A DNA stretch of 35,635 bases from an uncultured Duodenibacillus sp. (GTDB lineage Bacteria; Pseudomonadota; Gammaproteobacteria; Burkholderiales; Burkholderiaceae_F). The position numbers and the translations under genes are program-made. The notes under the pieces were generated by a model. It was given only the letters and a program-made list of their open reading frames with translations, did not search any database and had not been told where the DNA came from. The DNA lies in assembly GCA_944390145.1 (NCBI GenBank), contig CALXOY010000068.1, forward strand, positions 1-35,635, written 5' to 3'. Positions 31,562 to 35,635 of this stretch are shown in pieces. The stretch's first letter is position 1. Each line of letters opens with the position of its first letter.

Positions 31562-31650
31562 CTGCCAGCGGTCGTTTCGAATCTCAATGGCTCCGGCTTC
31601 ATCCGGCAGAGCCTTTGCGTCTTTTCCGCCGTGCGCCGGCACGCAAACGT

Positions 31651-32922
31651 TTACTTGCGTCCTTCGCCGTGGCCGATCACCACATATTTGAGGCTCGTGA
31701 GTCCTTCAAGCCCCACCGGACCTCTGGCGTGCAGCTTTCCGGTGCTGATGCCGATTTCTGCGCCCAGCCCGTACTCAAAGCCGTCGGCAAAGCGCGTCGA
31801 GCAGTTAACCATCACGCTGCCGGAGTCGACTTCACGCAAAAAGCGCTCGGCTGCAGGCAGACTGTTGGTGATGATGGCATCGGTGTGGTGTGAGGAGTGC
31901 TGATCAATAAAGGCGATCGCTTCGTCAAGGCTTTCCACCACCGCAATGGAAATCACCGGCGCGTTGTACTCGGTGTCCCAATCGGCGGGAACCGCCTCCA
32001 CCACGGAAAGTCCCGCGGCCTGCAGGATCTTGAGCGAAGCCGCGTCGCAGCGCATCTCCACGCCTTTTTGCGCAAAGATTTCGCCGATGCGCGGCAAAAA
32101 GACTTCGGCAACGGCGGCGTGCACTAAGAGCGTTTCGGTGGCGTTGCAGGGCGAATAACGCTGCGTCTTGGCGTTGTCGGTGACGGAAACCGCCATGTCG
32201 ATGTCGGCGTCCTTGTCGACATAGGTGTGGCAGATGCCGTCCAGGTGATGAATCATCGGCACCGTGGCTTCGGCTGCAAGCCGCGCAATCAGGCCTTTGC
32301 CGCCGCGCGGAATGATGACGTCGATGAACTTGTTGGCGCGGATCATCTCGCCCACAAAGGCGCGGTCGGTGGTGGGGGCGATCTGCACGGCGTCCTTGTC
32401 AAGTCCCGCTTCAGCCAAAGAGGCCTGCACAATGCCGCCCAGAATCCGGTTCGTTTCAAAGGCTTCCGAGCCGCCGCGCAAAAGACAGGCGTTGCCGGAC
32501 TTGATCGACAGGCAGGCCGCGTCCACCGTCACATTGGGGCGCGACTCGTAGATGATGCCGAGCACGCCCAGCGGCACGCGCATGCGTCCGACCATGATGC
32601 CGGAGGGCCTTTGCTGCATGCCGGTGATTTCGCCCACGGGGTCGGGAAGAGCCGCCGTCTGGCGGGCGCCTTCGGCCATCAACTCCAGCACTTTTTCAGT
32701 GACGCGCAGGCGGTCGATGAAGGCCTCCTTCAAGCCGTTGGCGCGGGCGCGTTCAAGGTCGTGTGCATTGGCTTCAAAAACCGACTCCCTTTGTTCAATG
32801 AGCCTTCGCGCAATCGCCGTGAGCGCCGCGTTCTTGGCGGCGGTGGAGGCGGCCGACATTCTGCGCGAGGCCGCACGCGCCTTTTGTCCGGCCTCGGTCA
32901 TCAGTTGGGCAAAATCCGTCAT
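31651..32922 (-). CDS. proA: Gamma-glutamyl phosphate reductase
   Basis: This 423-residue cytosolic enzyme reduces gamma-glutamyl phosphate to glutamate-5-semialdehyde with NADPH, step two of proline synthesis. Marks of the ALDH-fold family: [18 protein letters not shown] (119-136), [14 protein letters not shown], and the catalytic Cys C259 in [24 protein letters not shown] and the [17 protein letters not shown] block are also typical. I start at MTDFAQLM (32922), preceded by AAGGAAA; the open 10-codon extension upstream is discarded. It is the last gene of an lptE-holA-proA group common in betaproteobacteria, with 122 bases to holA. Confidence 0.97.
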   Translation of the reverse strand: MTDFAQLMTEAGQKARAASRRMSAASTAAKNAALTAIARRLIEQRESVFEANAHDLERARANGLKEAFIDRLRVTEKVLELMAEGARQTAALPDPVGEITGMQQRPSGIMVGRMRVPLGVLGIIYESRPNVTVDAACLSIKSGNACLLRGGSEAFETNRILGGIVQASLAEAGLDKDAVQIAPTTDRAFVGEMIRANKFIDVIIPRGGKGLIARLAAEATVPMIHHLDGICHTYVDKDADIDMAVSVTDNAKTQRYSPCNATETLLVHAAVAEVFLPRIGEIFAQKGVEMRCDAASLKILQAAGLSVVEAVPADWDTEYNAPVISIAVVESLDEAIAFIDQHSSHHTDAIITNSLPAAERFLREVDSGSVMVNCSTRFADGFEYGLGAEIGISTGKLHARGPVGLEGLTSLKYVVIGHGEGRK

Positions 32923-33044
32923 GGTTTTTCCTTTTGAGAAAGCACTGCACACGTGCGCCGTTCATTGTACGAGCTGTCAAAGGCGCGACAACTCCTGCGG
33001 TTGACAAAAGAAACGCCGCAGGCCTCAAGACAAGGGCGGAAAAA

Positions 33045-34058
33045 TCACCGGGCGGCCAAAAACGCCGCCAAAGAGGCGATCTCCACCCAGGGGTCGGAGT
33101 CGCGGTTGGGCACCACAAGGCCCTTGCTGATTGCATCGATGTCGGCGCACAAAAGAAGGGCGCTGGCAAGCTTTCGGGTATTGAGGCGCCCGGCGGCCCG
33201 CGTGATGCGCGCGCCGCGCGTGCCCCAGACGCCTGCCTGCCGCAGGGCGCTGCTGCGGTCGGCTCCGGCATCAAGCGCGGCACGCATGCGCAGCGTCATG
33301 CGGATTTCCTCGGTGATCATCCACATGAAGGAGGGGATGGATTCGCCGGCGGCATTGAGGTTTTCCACGATGCGCAGCGCCTTGGGGGCGTCGCCCGCAA
33401 ACATCGCCTCCAGCAGGTTTTCCACGTCAAAGCGGGCCACATCGCGCACGGAGTCGGCGACAAGCTCCTCGGTGATGACGCTGCCCTGCGGATAAAGGTA
33501 GGAAAGCTTCAAAATCTCCTGCGCGGCGGCAAGCAGATTGCCTTCGCAGCGTGCGGAAAGGATCTGCAGGGCTGCCGGCTCGGCCTTAAGCCCTTTTTTG
33601 GCCAGGCGGTCGGCAAACCAGCGGGGCAATTCGCGCGCGGTCACCGGCTCGCACTCCACCACGCGGGCTGCGGCGGTGAGCGCCTTGTACCATGCGGCCT
33701 TCTTCAGGCTCCAGTCGTAGGGGATGGTGATGATGAGCGTGACGCCGTCCAACGGCAGCGAGCCGATTTCCGAGAGCATCTTCGTGCCCTTGGTGCCCGG
33801 GCGGGGACTTGCAAGCCGCAGCTCCACGATCTTTTTGTCGCCGAACAGGCTCATCGCCATGCAGCTTTCGGGCAGCTTCGACCAATCCCATGTGGCCGAG
33901 GCGTTGAGGATTTCCCGCTCTGTTGCGCCTTCTTCACGCGCTTTGCGGCGCAGCATGTCGGCCGCCTCCAGCATCAGAAGCGGTTCTTCACCCGTGATCA
34001 CCCACAAGGGGTCGAGTGCACCCCGGGAGAGCTGCGGTTCAAGGTCGGCAAAACGCAT
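33045..34058 (-). CDS. holA: DNA polymerase III subunit delta
   Basis: This 337-residue subunit of the clamp-loader complex opens the beta clamp. The N-terminal pattern DPLWVITGEEPLLMLEAADMLRRKAREEG is the degenerate P-loop-like start seen in HolA (LV.G.E.LL..EA.D.IR). The mid part DGVTLIITIPYDWSLKKAAWYKAL, with a nearby charged helix, and the C-terminal helical collar domain (SIPSFMWMITEEIRMTLRMRAAL) follow. Length matches the family (about 343). It lies 34 bases after lptE on the same strand, as in many Burkholderiales, where the two genes share a transcript. Confidence 0.94.
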   Translation of the reverse strand: MRFADLEPQLSRGALDPLWVITGEEPLLMLEAADMLRRKAREEGATEREILNASATWDWSKLPESCMAMSLFGDKKIVELRLASPRPGTKGTKMLSEIGSLPLDGVTLIITIPYDWSLKKAAWYKALTAAARVVECEPVTARELPRWFADRLAKKGLKAEPAALQILSARCEGNLLAAAQEILKLSYLYPQGSVITEELVADSVRDVARFDVENLLEAMFAGDAPKALRIVENLNAAGESIPSFMWMITEEIRMTLRMRAALDAGADRSSALRQAGVWGTRGARITRAAGRLNTRKLASALLLCADIDAISKGLVVPNRDSDPWVEIASLAAFLAAR

Positions 34059-34092
34059 GACGGCAAAAATGGAAACGAAAGGGGCTGCGCGG

Positions 34093-34623
34093 TCAGCGCG
34101 TCGTCAGATCTTCCGGGGGCTTGGGCGTCTGCGCCTTTTCAATGCGGCGCACCATCTGCACCACGATGTCGCCCGACATCTCGTTGATCACGAGCGCCTC
34201 TTCGCTTTCGCGGGTGAGGTAGTCGTCCTCGTCGTAGGAGATTTCACGCACGGCGGAAATCGTGGTGTCGGGCAGATAGAGTTCCCCCTTGGGCGTGGCA
34301 AGCCGGAAGGTCACCTCAAGCTTTAATTCGTACTCACGCGCGTCGCCGCTTGTGTTGTAGGCCACCACGTTGCGCGAGCGCCGTTCGCTCAGGATGCTCA
34401 AAACGGCCTCGGCGTCGGAGGCGGAATTCACCAGACGGACGTCGGAGCCCGCCTTGAGCCTGCGCGAGAGCTGGGCGCCGAAAGGCGTATTGAGGTTGTA
34501 GTTGATGAAAAGCGTCTGAAACGGCAGCGAGAAGCGGCCGCGCAGACGAAAGCCGCAGCCGGAAAGTGTCACTGCGGCCAGACCGGCGGCAATGAGCGTA
34601 CGGCGGCTGGTGGTCTCAAGCAT
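34093..34623 (-). CDS. lptE: LPS-assembly lipoprotein LptE
   Basis: This outer-membrane lipoprotein of about 176 residues (longer upstream starts exist) plugs the LptD barrel and helps insert lipopolysaccharide. From MLETTSRRTLIAAGLAAVTLSGCGF the lipobox is LSGC, followed by GFRLRGRFSLPFQTLFIN, the LptE signature (CGF.LRG....P......). The beta-alpha-beta middle part ends with YDEDDYLTRESEEALVINEMSGDIVVQMVRRIE, also typical. Starts at about 34665 (MPPLF) or a GTG at 34689 cannot be excluded, but a perfect TATAAT at 34692-34697 favours a short leader. leuS, the usual upstream partner, is absent; a truncated ATPase gene lies there instead. Confidence 0.92.
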   Translation of the reverse strand: MLETTSRRTLIAAGLAAVTLSGCGFRLRGRFSLPFQTLFINYNLNTPFGAQLSRRLKAGSDVRLVNSASDAEAVLSILSERRSRNVVAYNTSGDAREYELKLEVTFRLATPKGELYLPDTTISAVREISYDEDDYLTRESEEALVINEMSGDIVVQMVRRIEKAQTPKPPEDLTTR

Positions 34624-34691
34624 ACGAAAAAAGCGGTAAGCCCTGTGAAAGAAAAGGGGCGGCATCAAAAGGCGCCGCCGGAAGTGCACCC

Positions 34692-34697
34692 ATTATA
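34692..34697 (-). promoter_or_regulatory. Likely -10 element for lptE-holA-proA
   Basis: On the minus strand this is TATAAT, a perfect sigma-70 -10 box, about 70 bases upstream of the lptE ATG at 34623. A TTGACG is present but 28 bases upstream, too far for a normal spacer, so the -35 is unclear. A GC-rich hairpin (GGGCGC/GCGCCC) lies between them and could terminate the ATPase transcript. Confidence 0.45.
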
Positions 34698-34768
34698 AAG
34701 ACAGGGGCGGCGGGCGCGCCCGCCCCGTCAACCGCGGCTATCCGCAACGGACTTTGCAGATTGCCAAC

Positions 34769-35551
34769 TCACAATTTGGCGGGACTTTCACCCATCAGCC
34801 ATTCCAGCGCATTCATCCGCCAAATGCCGTCGTAGTTGAGCGGAGGATCTTCGTCGAGCGTCAACAGAATCTTCGGATGATTGTCCTCAATTGCCTGAAG
34901 CGGGCGCAGCTCTCTATTCAGGGTTGCCGCATCGCGCACGGTGGCGGCGACCTGAAAATAGCGAACCGCATTGTTGTCGCGGGCCGCAAAATCCACTTTG
35001 AAGTCTTCATATTTTCCGACGCAGACGTCGTAGCCGCGGCGCAGCAGTTCAAGGTAGACGACATTTTCGAGCATGTGCCCGACATCCGTTCCGGCCCGGC
35101 CGAGAACAATGCGCCGCAGCGCCAGATCGACGGCGTAGTACTTCTCCAATCGCGCCAGAAGCCGTCTTCCTTTCACATCAAAGCGCTTTGCTTCGTAGAA
35201 CAACTGGCTGTCGACAAGTCCCGAGAGATACTTGTCAATGTTTTTGAAATCGGCGCTGCGGCGCGTGGAGCTGAGCGTGTTGGCAATTTTGCGCGACGAC
35301 AATTCGCTGCCGATGCTGTCAAAAAGAAACCGGACGAGGCTCTCGAGAACGGAAGGATCGTTCACCTTGCTGCGAAAGACGACGTCCTTGTAGAGAATCG
35401 TCGTGAGCACGCCTTCAAGGTAGGCCCGCACCGCCTGATCCGTGTCGAGCTGCAGTGCAAACGGAAAGGAGCTTTTTTCCAAATAGCGCCGGTAGGCCGA
35501 CGACAGTGAACCGTTTGCTAAAAGCTGCCAAATCTTCCATCCGCGCAGTTT
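34769..35551 (-). pseudogene. AAA-family ATPase with DUF4143, N-terminally truncated
   Basis: The open frame on the minus strand runs from a TGA (35552-35554, inside the repeat) to the stop at 34769, 260 residues. From about residue 15 it is the DUF4143-side half of a COG1373 ATPase: AYRRYLEKSSFPFALQL, then YLEGVLTTILYKDVVFRSKVND, then SSRKIANTLSSTRRSADFKNID and the C-terminal nuclease-like fold (LENVVYLELLRRGYDV, YEDFKVDFAAR). The N-terminal P-loop domain is missing. A TTG start at 35482 could make a 237-residue protein, but no ribosome site supports it. It is a different paralogue from the fragment at 85-504 and is broken at a different point of the domain. Confidence 0.75.
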
Positions 35552-35635
35552 TCAGCATTTATTCGTTCTGACTCCTGCGGATTTCTCCTGCAGGGCAGTC
35601 CGGCGCCCAACGGTACTTTCGATTCCAACGGCGCC
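35511..35635. repeat. Terminal 125-bp repeat, right copy
   Basis: This is the exact reverse complement of 1-125. The inner boundary is at 35511 (CCGTTTGC...). The broken DUF4143 gene on the minus strand extends 14 codons into it before a TGA. Confidence 0.95.

Noticed and set aside
1..35635. Linear plasmid or phage genome with terminal inverted repeats
   Set aside because: The segment carries tsaD, holA, proA, lptE, fnr and a tRNA, so it is chromosomal; there are no replication or virion genes.

Overview
The window looks like a chromosomal segment of a Gram-negative, anaerobic or microaerophilic betaproteobacterium, most like the gut Sutterellaceae (Burkholderiales; Sutterella/Parasutterella-like). 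The basis is high GC, Burkholderia-type 16-strand porins, an FNR-type regulator beside anaerobic hemN, a feo ferrous-iron operon, and Tat-exported flavoprotein reductases with a tetrahaem cytochrome. The taxonomic placement is inference from gene content, not a database match.

Layout. Both ends (1-125 and 35511-35635) are the same 125-bp sequence in inverted orientation. Each copy runs straight into a different N-terminally truncated AAA/DUF4143 ATPase gene. From the left follow a MATE exporter, an FtsH protease, an AbiEii-type nucleotidyltransferase toxin with a small partner, and fnr divergent from hemN across a region holding a good FNR box. Next come a lipoprotein, exonuclease I (sbcB) and a beta-hydroxyacid dehydrogenase-type oxidoreductase. 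The iron block (11.3-16.1 kb) has a porin behind a Fur box, then tandem Fur boxes, two feoA genes, feoB and a separately transcribed FeoC-like Cys-cluster protein. Housekeeping genes follow: queC, tsaD, a lipoprotein, a second porin, a tautomerase, a YuiF-type antiporter, an RlmL-like rRNA methyltransferase, a DUF3592 membrane protein and tRNA-Glu(CUC).

The most interesting accessory block is 24.4-30.6 kb. It encodes a TtrS-like sensor kinase with a PhnD-type periplasmic binding domain, a FixJ/TtrR-like regulator, and two different Tat-exported FAD reductase-like proteins. A separate tetrahaem cytochrome resembles the haem domain of Shewanella flavocytochrome c3. This reads as a ligand-induced periplasmic anaerobic respiratory reductase whose haem and flavin modules are separate polypeptides; the electron acceptor is unknown. 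The sensor gene carries a 42-bp in-frame tandem duplication at the end of its signal peptide, and a perfect 7-bp inverted repeat overlaps its likely promoter.

Downstream (30.6-31.6 kb) lies a toxin-antitoxin graveyard: a RelB/DinJ-like antitoxin remnant, an intact HipB-like regulator, and a 56-codon hipA relic that seems to join the two ends of the toxin. The window closes with proA, holA and lptE on the minus strand. The usual upstream partner leuS is absent; the second truncated DUF4143 ATPase and the repeat stand in its place.
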